Origin: Clostridia bacterium
Lineage (GTDB): Bacteria; Bacillota; Clostridia; Oscillospirales; CAG-272
Reading direction: 5' to 3'
DNA length: 34,177 bases
NCBI GenBank assembly: GCA_017443595.1
Contig: JAFSYU010000038.1
Coordinates: forward strand, 1-34,177
A model generated the notes under the pieces. It searched no databases. It was not told the origin of the DNA and saw only the letters and a program-made list of their open reading frames with translations. Shown here piece after piece: positions 8,068-16,572 of this stretch. Position 1 is the stretch's first letter; every line of letters begins with the position of its first letter. Made by a program: the position numbers and the translations under genes.

Positions 8068-9615
8068 TCATTTTATTGAAAGCCAGTCTTTCAACAGCTG
8101 TATTATCTCGTTTTTCATATCTTCCGGCATATTGGATATCGTTGATCCGTGCGGATAATCCGGATTCACAAATCTTTTAATATTATCGTTTCCTTTTGCG
8201 GCTTCTTCCGGGACTGCCTGAGAGAACCACGGGTCTGTCGCGCCGAATATCATCAAATGTTTTGCTTTTGTAGTTTTCATATCTTCCAAAAGACCGTTGC
8301 GGAACGTTCCGTCATAGACGAACGCTTCTCTTTGCTCCGGAGTGAAAACTATGCACCACGGGATATCCTTATCCATATCTTCGGTAACGGATAACACATC
8401 CGCGGCGCCTTCTTTTTCAAGCGCTTTGCGGATATATGAGAAATCATACAAATACTGACCGTAATACGTTGCGGTATTTGCATAGTAAGGCCAGGCTATG
8501 AAGTTGTACGCCCAGTCCTGAGGACTCTGTACTTTTATAAACGTCTGAAACATAGCATCATACTTCTGAGCTTTTGCTTCGGTCGTATCTTCCGGCATAT
8601 AAAGCAGCGTTTTAAGTGTTGTGAAATCCTGGTTATCCTTATTCTGCCATATCTGAACGGCAAACTCTAAAACGTTAAGATCATACAGTATGCCGTAATC
8701 TCCCAAATCGTTCTGGAATTTCATGCCCTGATCTTCAACGAAATTCGCGTACGCTCCGAGAAGAAGGCTTTTGGCTTTTAAAAGCTCTACCTGATAATCA
8801 AGAACTGTCTGACGGTATTCCGCCGCAGTCTCTTCGCCGAATACGTCGTTTCCGACCTGTTCGTATACGAATTTATACATACTGTCGCTGTCAAGTCCGT
8901 CGGAACACGGAGCGACGTACGGGATATAAACGTCCATATCATCAGGATAAAATTCAGCGTATACGTTAGTCATTAAGCCTCCGCGGCTCGTACCGACGGA
9001 GACCCAGCGCTCACCTAAAACAGGAGCAAGCGACGAATAGATCTTGTGATAATCGTTTGCGGCGTTTTCCGGGGTATGATACTCCCAGTATTTCGTGTCG
9101 GTATTGCTCATATCGTCCGGTCTTGATCCGCCGAAGAATCTGTGTTCTACGTTTATGTAGTTGCCGTTCTTGGTAACAAGCTTCGTCATTTCCGGCGCAA
9201 TAGCGTCCATTCCGAGCACGTTTAGGGATTTATCGTACATATAATCGGCTAAGCAGTAGCCCTGCGTTTCCATTACGTTTATCTCTGCGTCTTCACTTAT
9301 ATATACGGCTACGCGCTGCGGGAACGTTCCTTTTGACGGGTCGCTCCAGTCAAGCGGCTGTTCAAAAGTCAAAAGATACCGCTTTGAAAAAGTATTTGAT
9401 CCTTCCGCCGGCTCGATAATTTCCACGCTTTTGACGCCCTGTATCTTTTCAAGCGCTTCATGCACGGGTATATCGTCATTTGCCTGTTCGGTTTCGGACC
9501 CGGAGCTTGCTTCCGTATCGGTCGTTTTAGTCGTTTCTTCGCCTGAGCTGACGCACGATGCGAAACTCAGAAGCAAAAGCAATGCAAGACTAAGACATAA
9601 CAGTTTTTTTATCAT
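8068..9615 (-). CDS. Secreted lipoprotein, S37-like (PS-10) serine peptidase
   Basis: This is a predicted surface-attached serine peptidase; S37 enzymes of Streptomyces and Bacteroides act as tripeptidyl aminopeptidases. The N-terminus is a lipoprotein signal with lipobox FASC (Cys21), followed by a Thr/Glu/Ser-rich linker to ~residue 46. The alpha/beta-hydrolase core shows the characteristic INVEHRFFGGSRPDD segment, the nucleophile elbow GTSRGG with Ser210, the YIPYVAP segment after it, and late Asp461 (FGATDPW) and His489 (DYPHGS), giving a complete Ser-Asp-His triad. Start: ATG with AAGGAGA. No convincing own promoter was seen; it lies downstream of the glycosyltransferase operon and its terminator at 9655-9691, so it may depend on read-through or on a promoter I cannot recognise. 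Confidence 0.83.
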   Translation of the reverse strand: MIKKLLCLSLALLLLLSFASCVSSGEETTKTTDTEASSGSETEQANDDIPVHEALEKIQGVKSVEIIEPAEGSNTFSKRYLLTFEQPLDWSDPSKGTFPQRVAVYISEDAEINVMETQGYCLADYMYDKSLNVLGMDAIAPEMTKLVTKNGNYINVEHRFFGGSRPDDMSNTDTKYWEYHTPENAANDYHKIYSSLAPVLGERWVSVGTSRGGLMTNVYAEFYPDDMDVYIPYVAPCSDGLDSDSMYKFVYEQVGNDVFGEETAAEYRQTVLDYQVELLKAKSLLLGAYANFVEDQGMKFQNDLGDYGILYDLNVLEFAVQIWQNKDNQDFTTLKTLLYMPEDTTEAKAQKYDAMFQTFIKVQSPQDWAYNFIAWPYYANTATYYGQYLYDFSYIRKALEKEGAADVLSVTEDMDKDIPWCIVFTPEQREAFVYDGTFRNGLLEDMKTTKAKHLMIFGATDPWFSQAVPEEAAKGNDNIKRFVNPDYPHGSTISNMPEDMKNEIIQLLKDWLSIK

Positions 9616-9654
9616 ACTTATCTCCTTGTTATCAAATCAATGCTTTTAAAAAAC

Positions 9655-9691
9655 AAAAGACAATTGATACTTTTTGTATCAAACGTCTTTT
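9655..9691 (-). terminator. Intrinsic terminator of the glycosyltransferase operon
   Basis: AAAAGACAATTGATAC (9655-9670) pairs with 9676-9691 with two central mismatches and a 5-base loop. On the minus strand the hairpin runs into a T-rich stretch (CTTTTGTTTTTT). It lies 11 bases after the GT2 stop. Confidence 0.75.
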
Positions 9692-9701
9692 TGTTGTTTA
9701 T

Positions 9702-11030
9702 TTATTGTTCTTTTTTGTTTACGTGCTCAAAAGAGGTCTGATCGCTGTGAGGTATAGGCTTCCAGCCGAGTCCTTTTGAGAAAAACGCCTGTATATACAT
9801 GGGGATACCGGCGGCAAAGAAAAGCGGCCAGCATACGATAATAGCTGCTTTTTGAATAAAGCTGACTCCGCGTATCCTTTTTCTTTCCGTTATGAAAATA
9901 ACGATAGCCATAAGCACCATGCCGACGTACGACGTAAGCGCGGAGCGTGCGTACGTTATAATAAGCCCGTCAGATAAGATAAGATCAGGCGTGAAGCCGA
10001 ACAGAACTCTGTGCATGGTAAGGCTCTTATCGATAAGCGGAGCGGTAAGGAAAAGCGCTATTTGTATAAGCTGCAGTCCGAACATAAGTACCGGGGACGG
10101 CAGAATATACGCCGTTATATCGTATAGCGACATATGGTGTTTTGTTTCTTTTTTGAATAACTGTCTGAACAGATCCGCAAACCTCGCGTAAAACACGAGC
10201 AGATGTCCGCGCGCCCAGCGCACCCTCTGACGCCACATGATCTTAATATTCGTAGGCTGTTCATCGTAGAATATCGCATCGTCGCAGTAGCGTATCTTAT
10301 TGTCGTATAAGATCTGATCCGCCGTGAACTCCCAGTCTTCCGTAAGCGAAACGTACGGCCAACCGTTTTTTACTATTTTTGAATTTATAAGATAACCGGT
10401 TCCCTGAACGCGCGTTGAGCAGCCTAATACCGTTCTGCCGCAGCTTTCAAGACGGCAACCGGCAAGAAAATATATACCGTACAGACCCGATATTATATTT
10501 GAGCCGAAATTCTTTGAATTTCTGTATGACGTTATAACGGATTCGCCGTCGTAATAATTGTACGCGTCGTTCATTTTTGATATATAGTTTATATCAAGCA
10601 GATTGTCAGCGTTGAATAAAAAGAATCCGTCGTAATTCTGCGTACCGTAATCACGCTCTATGCACGAGAACAGGTATTTAAAAGCGTATCCCATGGTATT
10701 CTCTTCGGGATTGTTGTATTCATATACGGTCACGCCGTATTTACGCGCGATCTCCGCGGTCTTGTCCGTGCAGTTGTGAGCTATAACGAAGATCTGCAGC
10801 TTGTCCTGCGGGTAGTTGTTTTTCTGAATACTCTCAATAAGCCCGGCAACTACGTTTTCCTCGTTTCTTGCCGGAATTATAAGACCGAATTTATTTATTT
10901 TGTCTGTTTTAGGATATCTTTTTCTGCAAAATACACCGGCAACGCCGAAAACTGCGAAATGCGCTATCACTAATCCCAGAAGTGTGAGCAGCAAATTCGT
11001 TGCAATGCTTATTACTCTAAAATAACTCAT
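9702..11030 (-). CDS. Membrane glycosyltransferase, family 2 (cellulose/hyaluronan synthase-like)
   Basis: This is a predicted processive-type GT2 enzyme that adds sugars from a nucleotide sugar at the inner face of the membrane. One N-terminal TM (~10-33), a GT2 core and three to four C-terminal TMs are visible. Core motifs are IPARNEENVV at 52-61, the metal site FNADN at 139-143, TEDWE with the catalytic Asp, and QRVRWARG (the QxxRW motif of processive enzymes). The first Asp of the usual DAD is Asn140; the metal-ligand Asp142 is kept. No PilZ domain is fused. It is 442 residues and lies 21 bases after the GT28-like gene in one operon, suggesting joint synthesis of a surface glycan or glycolipid. 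Product unknown. Confidence 0.87.
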   Translation of the reverse strand: MSYFRVISIATNLLLTLLGLVIAHFAVFGVAGVFCRKRYPKTDKINKFGLIIPARNEENVVAGLIESIQKNNYPQDKLQIFVIAHNCTDKTAEIARKYGVTVYEYNNPEENTMGYAFKYLFSCIERDYGTQNYDGFFLFNADNLLDINYISKMNDAYNYYDGESVITSYRNSKNFGSNIISGLYGIYFLAGCRLESCGRTVLGCSTRVQGTGYLINSKIVKNGWPYVSLTEDWEFTADQILYDNKIRYCDDAIFYDEQPTNIKIMWRQRVRWARGHLLVFYARFADLFRQLFKKETKHHMSLYDITAYILPSPVLMFGLQLIQIALFLTAPLIDKSLTMHRVLFGFTPDLILSDGLIITYARSALTSYVGMVLMAIVIFITERKRIRGVSFIQKAAIIVCWPLFFAAGIPMYIQAFFSKGLGWKPIPHSDQTSFEHVNKKEQ

Positions 11031-11051
11031 TTTTACCTGCCGAATGATAAT

Positions 11052-12209
11052 TTATGCGTCCGGATAATTCTTTTTAATAAAATCCCATATAATGTCCGCC
11101 GCTTTTTCCGCGCCGAAATACTCGTGATAGGAAAGAGCCGCTTCTCTGTACTGTAAAAGCCCCGATCTGTCTTTTGCAAAGCCGCAGATAAGATCGGCTG
11201 TTTTTTTAGGTGAAAACTCTTTGATGGCGCAGCCTACCGTGTTTATATAATGGTCTGCGATATTGCGCTCTATTATATTTGCAAAATGCGTAACGATGGA
11301 TAAATTGCCGAAAAACGTGGATTCCGCCAGAATATTGCCGCTTTTGCCGCAGAAAATATCGGATGCCGCCTGGAGCTCTAACATATTTTCCGCAAATCCG
11401 AGCGGAACGTACGTCACCTCATCAGTGCTTTTTAAGGCTTTCAGCTCTTTGTAAAGCTTTTCATTCGTGCCGCAGACGGATATTACGGTAAGCGGGACGT
11501 GCTGTTTTATAAGCAGCTTTGTCACCCTGTCCATCTTGCCTATGCCGTAGCCGCCCTCCGCCAGCAAAACCGTAAGATTGTCTTCCGGTATGCCGAGCTT
11601 GCGGCGGATCTCTTTTCTGTCTTCGTTTATCTCAAACGCTTCTTTTCTTATAAGAAACGGAACCAATTTTATATTATGTATATTATATCTTTTTTTACGC
11701 AGAGCTTTTAAATACCCGTACGGCATACTGATAAGATTCATATCGCAGCGGTATTCAAACAGCTTGTTCAACTGCGCGTCCGGACAGTACATGACTGTTT
11801 TAGGTTTTTTTTCTTTAAGGTGCTCCGCATAGTAGTTTGAAGCCCAGTGAGTGCTGACGACGACGTCCGCGTTAAGCTCCCTCATATGTTCTATGCCTTT
11901 TTTACATGCTACCGGTCCGATCAGCCGCATACAGCCGAACGTTGAAAGTCTTACGCCGACGGTATCGCTGACAATGGAACCGAGAAAACCGATGGGCGGG
12001 AGTTTGTTATAAAGTCTGACGTGGTTTGACAGCATTTTTTCATACTTAATCATATGGCTGTCGTTTGTTTCTGTAAAGAACTTTGATGATACTATTTCTA
12101 CTCTATCGCCGTATTTATTTTTAAACGCGTCCTCAATGGAACGCATTGGCATTATATGTCCGTAACCTGCTTCAACATACGGGAACAAAACTCTGATTTT
12201 TTTCAACAA
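11052..12209 (-). CDS. GT28-like glycosyltransferase (MGDG synthase / MurG fold)
   Basis: This is a predicted GT-B glycosyltransferase like processive diacylglycerol glucosyltransferases and MurG, which move a sugar to a lipid acceptor. The N-terminal domain opens IRVLFPYVEAGYGHIMPM, the Gly-His acceptor loop; the C-terminal domain carries EGGYGIGK, TVISVCGTNEKLY and FCGKSGNILAEST, the nucleotide-sugar site. No TM segment, so it is peripheral. The start is assigned to TTG at 12209 (another TTG at 12206), 5-8 bases after GGAGGGG. Longer versions of the frame begin at a TTG at 12257, but that base run is the -35 box of a consensus promoter and cannot be coding. It is the first gene of an operon with the GT2 gene. 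Confidence 0.86.
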   Translation of the reverse strand: MLKKIRVLFPYVEAGYGHIMPMRSIEDAFKNKYGDRVEIVSSKFFTETNDSHMIKYEKMLSNHVRLYNKLPPIGFLGSIVSDTVGVRLSTFGCMRLIGPVACKKGIEHMRELNADVVVSTHWASNYYAEHLKEKKPKTVMYCPDAQLNKLFEYRCDMNLISMPYGYLKALRKKRYNIHNIKLVPFLIRKEAFEINEDRKEIRRKLGIPEDNLTVLLAEGGYGIGKMDRVTKLLIKQHVPLTVISVCGTNEKLYKELKALKSTDEVTYVPLGFAENMLELQAASDIFCGKSGNILAESTFFGNLSIVTHFANIIERNIADHYINTVGCAIKEFSPKKTADLICGFAKDRSGLLQYREAALSYHEYFGAEKAADIIWDFIKKNYPDA

Positions 12210-12228
12210 TCCATCCCCTCCGCAGGTA

Positions 12229-12257
12229 ATTATAACATATAATTTAAAATAAGTCAA
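12229..12257 (-). promoter_or_regulatory. Consensus sigma-A promoter of the glycosyltransferase operon
   Basis: On the minus strand TTGACT (12257-12252) and TATAAT (12234-12229) are exactly 17 bases apart. Transcription should begin near 12222, giving a very short leader with GGAGGGG at 12221-12215. Confidence 0.85.
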
Positions 12258-12287
12258 GCGTTGTGTTGATTTTTGTAGAATAATAAA

Positions 12288-12313
12288 ACAGGCCGGCCTT
12301 GCGGTCAGCCTGT
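12288..12313 (-). terminator. Intrinsic terminator of the anchored lectin-like protein gene
   Basis: Minus strand ACAGGCTGACC (12313-12303), loop GCAA, GGCCGGCCTGT (12298-12288), then TTTTATTATT. One G-T pair and one mismatch. A 16-bp perfect palindrome TGATCAATATTGATCA (12318-12333) overlaps the stop codon just before it. Confidence 0.85.
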
Positions 12314-12330
12314 GGTATGATCAATATTGA

Positions 12331-13899
12331 TCACGCTTTTTTCTTTTTGCTTGTTACAATAACTATAACAACTACAACAGCTATAACTGCAACACCGGCA
12401 ATTATACCGATTATCGCGCCGGTCGGAAGTCCGCCGTTGTCCTTTTTGTCGTCAACGGGTTTCGTTTCGGCTGTGGTGTCGTCAGCAGTCGTATTTTCGG
12501 TCGTTTCGGCTCCGCCTTCAGTCTCGTTTGCTGTGTCGGCGGTCGTTTCGGTCGGTGTGGCTTCGCCGGAATCCGTTACTTCTTCAGTTTCGGTAACGGC
12601 GGTCTTTTCGTAGAGCTTTGCATACAGATCTGCAAATCCCGCATACGTGTAAGCTTCTTTCTCGGTTCTGAAGAAACCGAACCACATAAGGTCAAATTCT
12701 TCGCCGCCGAGATGCGTGTCGGAAGCTACGTCAAGACGGAAGCCGTGGATATTACCGTTCCACGTGTCTTCGGAAGAAAGGTCAACTGTAAGTATCTTCC
12801 AGCCTTCTTCATCTTCGTAGTCGCAGTCAGCCCATGAAAGCGGATATTTGGAGTCTTCCTGTGCAGCGTAAACGTCGCCCGCGCAGTACCAGAGCATACT
12901 TGAATCCGCAATATCGTCAAGAGATTTGAACTTTATGGCGAGTATCGGGAACTGCTGTGCGTCGTACAGATATTTCTTTACGGTGCAGTTGAATAAAGGC
13001 GCGGTGGAATCTTCAAAGGTGATGTGGAGTGATCCGTCTTCGTTTTCAACGGATTTCATAGCGTCACCGGGTTTGCCGTCGGTAACTTTTTCGGCATTCC
13101 AGAGCCAGCAGGGTTCGTTAGCGGCAACTTCGGGACCTTCTACCGGAACTTCGATATCTGACGGGATGAAGGGATCTTTTGCGTCCGTACCGGTCGGTTT
13201 AACGCCGTTGACTTCCGTTACGGTTATAGCGATCTCATCACGGTTGCCCTGATGTCCGACAACGCTTACGTAGCATTCGTTGTTTTCAAAATCAGCGTCA
13301 AAACCGGTAGCCTGCATAGGCAGATCGTTTACGTATACCGCAAGTTTGCCTTCCTCGTTCTTAACGTCAAGGATAAGAGCGCCGCCGTCGTAGATGTCAA
13401 CGTCTGCCGCGACCTGAGTCTTAAGGTTGGTAGCGGTGTTGATGAATGAAAGTACGTTGGCGTTGCCCTGACCTACGTTAGGTCTGACAAGGCAGAACCA
13501 ACCGGTGCCGTGCTCGGTATCGGCGGGCGTAGCCTTGGGCTGAGTCCACAGACAGAATGCTATCCATTTGTCTGTGCTTGCGTTTTCGGTATACTTGTCA
13601 ACGATAGCGGTCATTGTGAAACCGTCTTTAAGGTTGACTTTTTCTTTGAGCTGAAGTCCGCACCATGCGTTGGCGTTCATAGCTTCAAGCTGTTCATGTG
13701 TCGCGGTATATACCTGTACGCCGGCTTCAGTATATTTCATACCGGGTTCTTTAGGCATATCGCTTTCTTTTTCATACTCATCTTTGTACTTGCCTACGGA
13801 AGCATAGACCTCCCACTCATTGTCGGCAGCGTTTGCGGTAAATACCATTACCGACGCGATCATCGCGACTGCCATAATAACTGCGAATAATTTTTTCAT
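12331..13899 (-). CDS. Secreted, membrane-anchored protein with lectin/CBM-like domains
   Basis: I cannot assign a named family. The 522-residue chain has a Sec signal peptide (cleavage likely after ANA at 22-24), a first beta-rich domain (~25-215) that resembles a concanavalin-like fold (FTMTAIVDKY, WIAFCLWTQ, GKLAVYVNDLPM), a second beta-rich domain (~225-430) with a galactose-binding-like look (WKILTVDLSSEDTW, GFRLDVASDTH), a Thr/Glu-rich linker (~440-485), a single TM and a KKKKA tail. This suggests a wall-spanning glycan-binding protein with its C-terminus held in the membrane. It contains LPTG before the TM, but this is not LPxTG. It has its own promoter and terminator, and lies between the GT operon and the CBM9-like gene with a similar anchor. 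Confidence 0.7.
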   Translation of the reverse strand: MKKLFAVIMAVAMIASVMVFTANAADNEWEVYASVGKYKDEYEKESDMPKEPGMKYTEAGVQVYTATHEQLEAMNANAWCGLQLKEKVNLKDGFTMTAIVDKYTENASTDKWIAFCLWTQPKATPADTEHGTGWFCLVRPNVGQGNANVLSFINTATNLKTQVAADVDIYDGGALILDVKNEEGKLAVYVNDLPMQATGFDADFENNECYVSVVGHQGNRDEIAITVTEVNGVKPTGTDAKDPFIPSDIEVPVEGPEVAANEPCWLWNAEKVTDGKPGDAMKSVENEDGSLHITFEDSTAPLFNCTVKKYLYDAQQFPILAIKFKSLDDIADSSMLWYCAGDVYAAQEDSKYPLSWADCDYEDEEGWKILTVDLSSEDTWNGNIHGFRLDVASDTHLGGEEFDLMWFGFFRTEKEAYTYAGFADLYAKLYEKTAVTETEEVTDSGEATPTETTADTANETEGGAETTENTTADDTTAETKPVDDKKDNGGLPTGAIIGIIAGVAVIAVVVVIVIVTSKKKKA

Positions 13900-13936
13900 T
13901 CTTTCCTCCTGTAAATAATTCGCTTTATGCGTTTAT

Positions 13937-13965
13937 ATTTTACAACATTTATTTCTGTTTGTCAA
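13937..13965 (-). promoter_or_regulatory. Consensus promoter of the lectin-like gene
   Basis: Minus strand TTGACA (13965-13960), 17 bases, TAAAAT (13942-13937). An AGGAGG site precedes the ATG at 13899. Confidence 0.8.
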
Positions 13966-14070
13966 GTGTAAGTTATTTAATATATTCAAATATATGCGAT
14001 ATAAACGTGTGTTTTTTAAAAAATTCAATAAATATTCAGTATAAATAATATAATATACATTATTTCGTAT

Positions 14071-14101
14071 AAAAAGGAGCCGCCGTTTGTACGGCAGCTC
14101 C
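14071..14101 (-). terminator. Intrinsic terminator of the CBM9-like gene
   Basis: Minus strand GGAGCTGCCGT (14101-14091), loop ACAA, ACGGCGGCTCC (14086-14076), then TTTTT. One G-T pair; strong stem 38 bases after the stop. Confidence 0.93.
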
Positions 14102-14138
14102 GATATTTATATCTCACATTTACGTATAAGATATATTA

Positions 14139-15344
14139 TTACGCTTTCTTCTTTTTGCCTAAAACTATGGCGATAACTATTGCAGCTACAACTACAACCG
14201 CCGCTACGATAATGCCTATTATAGCGGGAGTGGTAAGTCCGCCGGTCGTTTTATCGTCAGTGGGCTTATCCGTTGTGGGAGCATCTGTGGTAGCGTCACC
14301 CGCGGGCTCGGCTTCTGTCGTGGTCGCGTTATCCTCAGTCTCGGTCGCGGTCTCACTCTCGGTAGTGGGTTCGGTCTCTTCGCCGGTGGTCGCGTCAGCT
14401 TCCGTTACGGCTTCCGTTGTTACGTCGGCGTCCGTGGTATCGGGCTCGGTAACTACGTTGCCTGTGAAGTACTCGGTCTCGGTGCTGCGGGTCGTTTCGC
14501 CGGGCTGTGCGAACAGAAGGATAATGTCGTAGGAGTCAACGGTCCAGATGGAAGGATCGCCGTCCGTGCAGGTACGCGCGGTGGAAGTGATGGAAGCAGC
14601 GTCGGGAGCGTGATGCTGAACGTATGCTATGGTAGCAGTACAGAAAGCTCTCTTCTGGTTTTCATCCTTCGGGTTGAAGTTGGTGAGGTATATCTCATCT
14701 GTTTCGTCAAGGTCTGTGTATCTGTCGGCGGTGGCTATGTATGTCCACGGAACGATGCATTCAAGGTTCCAGCCTACAATATTCTCGCCGTCTTTGATAA
14801 AGGTGTATTTGCCGGTATATCCGTCTTCACCCTGTTCTACAAAGTAGCCGTCGTCAGCGGTACCTGTCTGCCAGTTGTGTCTCATAAGCATCACTTCATC
14901 TGAATCATTAAGAGGAGTGAGCGAGAAGAACAGACCGGGATAATCTTCGCAGATTATGCCTGCGGGGTTCAAAGCTATCTGGAAACGTGTGGCAAGCGCG
15001 CCGTCGGACGCGCCGTCACCGATCAGATCATCGTAAACAACTGCAGCCATATAAAGACCTGCATCGCCCCAAGAATAATAGAAATCTATCGTTCCTTCAA
15101 ATACGCCTATGCCCCATGTCTTCATTGTCTTTTTGCCTTCAAGAGCGAGCTTGTTGGTCTCGGACCATTCGCCCTGTGCAAGCGTACCGTCTATCGTTAT
15201 GCCTTCACCTGTGGTGTAAGGAACTATAACGTTGCCGTTATCGCCGGATCTTACGTACTCTTCGTCAGCTTCCGCGTTTACGACGGCAGGTATCAATGAA
15301 GCGATCATTATTACCGCAACAATGACAGAAATCAACTTTTTCAT
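14139..15344 (-). CDS. Secreted, membrane-anchored CBM9/DOMON-like carbohydrate-binding protein
   Basis: The 401-residue chain has a Sec signal peptide (cleavage after VNA, ~24), a single beta-sandwich domain at ~42-290 and a long Thr/Glu/Asp-rich linker (~295-365), then one TM and KKKKA. The domain starts ITIDGTLAQGEWSE, the hallmark opening of family 9 carbohydrate-binding (CBM9/DOMON) domains, followed by FYYSWGDAGLYMAAVVYDD and a later WNLECIVPW strand. It has no visible catalytic domain, so it probably binds a glycan at the cell surface. It has a consensus promoter, a strong GGAGG site and its own terminator, so it is likely well expressed. The anchor closely resembles that of the upstream-lying 12331-13899 gene (both have GGL.T.AIIGII before the TM). 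Confidence 0.83.
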   Translation of the reverse strand: MKKLISVIVAVIMIASLIPAVVNAEADEEYVRSGDNGNVIVPYTTGEGITIDGTLAQGEWSETNKLALEGKKTMKTWGIGVFEGTIDFYYSWGDAGLYMAAVVYDDLIGDGASDGALATRFQIALNPAGIICEDYPGLFFSLTPLNDSDEVMLMRHNWQTGTADDGYFVEQGEDGYTGKYTFIKDGENIVGWNLECIVPWTYIATADRYTDLDETDEIYLTNFNPKDENQKRAFCTATIAYVQHHAPDAASITSTARTCTDGDPSIWTVDSYDIILLFAQPGETTRSTETEYFTGNVVTEPDTTDADVTTEAVTEADATTGEETEPTTESETATETEDNATTTEAEPAGDATTDAPTTDKPTDDKTTGGLTTPAIIGIIVAAVVVVAAIVIAIVLGKKKKA

Positions 15345-15410
15345 TTTTTTCCTCCATTCATAATAATAAATGTGAAATATAATACAGGACTGTTCCTGCT
15401 TATTACTTCA

Positions 15411-15439
15411 ATTATACACTTTAACGCCGTTTTTGTCAA
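15411..15439 (-). promoter_or_regulatory. Perfect-consensus promoter of the CBM9-like gene
   Basis: Minus strand TTGACA (15439-15434), 17 bases, TATAAT (15416-15411). The leader contains a small CAGGA-ACAG-TCCTG hairpin (15385-15398) whose role is unknown. Confidence 0.9.
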
Positions 15440-15479
15440 GTGTTTTACGTTATTTTATTTATACTATTTTTTTGTATTT

Positions 15480-16559
15480 TTATGCAAGCTTCATTGAATG
15501 AAGCATATCGTCATAGCACTGTCTCTCTGCCGCGGTAACGTCATCCGCTATGAGATACACGGATTTAAAATATCTGAAGCCGCTTGTAAAACCTACGGTA
15601 AGCGTGCCGGACGCGGCTTTGCCGTTATATATACAAGTAAAATATATTTTTCTGTACGTTACAGAGTTTTCTACTTTATAGCTGCCCTTGTCTTCAAAAG
15701 ATATTGACGTAAGCTTTCCGTCGCCGAGCTCAATTACGGACGGCTTTAACTTATCATCCGTCTCGTCTGAAACAAGCTGCGGCATGCTGAATTCTATATT
15801 CTCCGGCAGATCGAGCATAAAATAGCCGTATTCCGAGTACGCCTGCATTCTTCTGTAAGCGGAATAATTCGGGCGTATCACTTCCCCGGTCTCCTCGTCT
15901 ACAGTTACGGCGGGGACGTTATCCGGATCAGGATACAGTTTTACCGTGTAATCAGCGGGAACGCTCACGTAACACGTTTTATTGTAAATACCGTACGCGG
16001 GTGAAATAAACTGGTTGTCTTTAGGTACGTTTGCGTATATGTCAAAATCAAATTTAAGAGTTTCGCATACGTTGTCCGCGTTTTTATCGCCGCGTTCAAA
16101 TTCGTATTTTACGGTATAAAGCATTCTTTTTGTCGACGCGAAAATAAAATACGCCGGTTTTTCATCCGCGGGACATTCGCGTCTGTCGTAGGCAAAGCTG
16201 TTTACTGAATGCTCAAACTCATCCATTGAAAGCGGTGTTATCTTATCTTTTTCAAATCCGGACAGTTCCGCGTATTCATACAGATTTGACGCCTTTTTGT
16301 ACGATATATCAATGTATATCACGTCGTTTTTGTTGTTTATCAGCTCAATTCCGTACTCGTCTCCGTTTTCCTGTGACGGCGTTTCTTTTATTTCGCTGAA
16401 ATATGAGGGATATACGAGACTGAAATGATAATCGGAGTTTGTGTATTTTGTGGTTTTCGGCTTTTCACCGCGCAGAGCGGCTATCCTTGAGCATGATATA
16501 AAGCACGGCAAAAGCATTACCGACAGTAATATTACGGCTGTGATCCTGATTTTTTTCAT
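15480..16559 (-). CDS. Hypothetical secreted lipoprotein
   Basis: The gene encodes 359 residues from ATG 16559, chosen because an AAGAGAG site precedes it; an earlier ATG at 16586 lies inside polA and lacks a site. The N-terminus MKKIRITAVILLSVMLL ends in the lipobox FISC (Cys23), so the protein should be lipid-anchored outside the membrane. The rest is a mixed beta-rich chain: ~40-165 opens YTNSDYHFSLVYPSYF, a pattern seen in PsbP-like or MOG1-like substrate-binding lipoproteins, and ~185-355 appears to repeat this theme (SPAYGIYNKTCYVSVPADYTV, ending SGFRYFKSVYLIADDV). No family is assigned with confidence. It starts 13 bases after polA and is the last gene of that operon. Confidence 0.7.
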   Translation of the reverse strand: MKKIRITAVILLSVMLLPCFISCSRIAALRGEKPKTTKYTNSDYHFSLVYPSYFSEIKETPSQENGDEYGIELINNKNDVIYIDISYKKASNLYEYAELSGFEKDKITPLSMDEFEHSVNSFAYDRRECPADEKPAYFIFASTKRMLYTVKYEFERGDKNADNVCETLKFDFDIYANVPKDNQFISPAYGIYNKTCYVSVPADYTVKLYPDPDNVPAVTVDEETGEVIRPNYSAYRRMQAYSEYGYFMLDLPENIEFSMPQLVSDETDDKLKPSVIELGDGKLTSISFEDKGSYKVENSVTYRKIYFTCIYNGKAASGTLTVGFTSGFRYFKSVYLIADDVTAAERQCYDDMLHSMKLA

Positions 16560-16572
16560 AAGCTCTCTTTTC

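Noticed and set aside
12318..12333. 16-bp palindrome TGATCAATATTGATCA as an operator
   Set aside because: It overlaps the stop codon of the lectin-like gene and precedes its terminator; no promoter is beside it, so an operator role is unlikely.
13160..13180. LPTG in the C-terminal region of the 12331-13899 protein as a sortase signal
   Set aside because: LPxTG needs one more residue between Pro and Thr; the two sister anchors lack it altogether.
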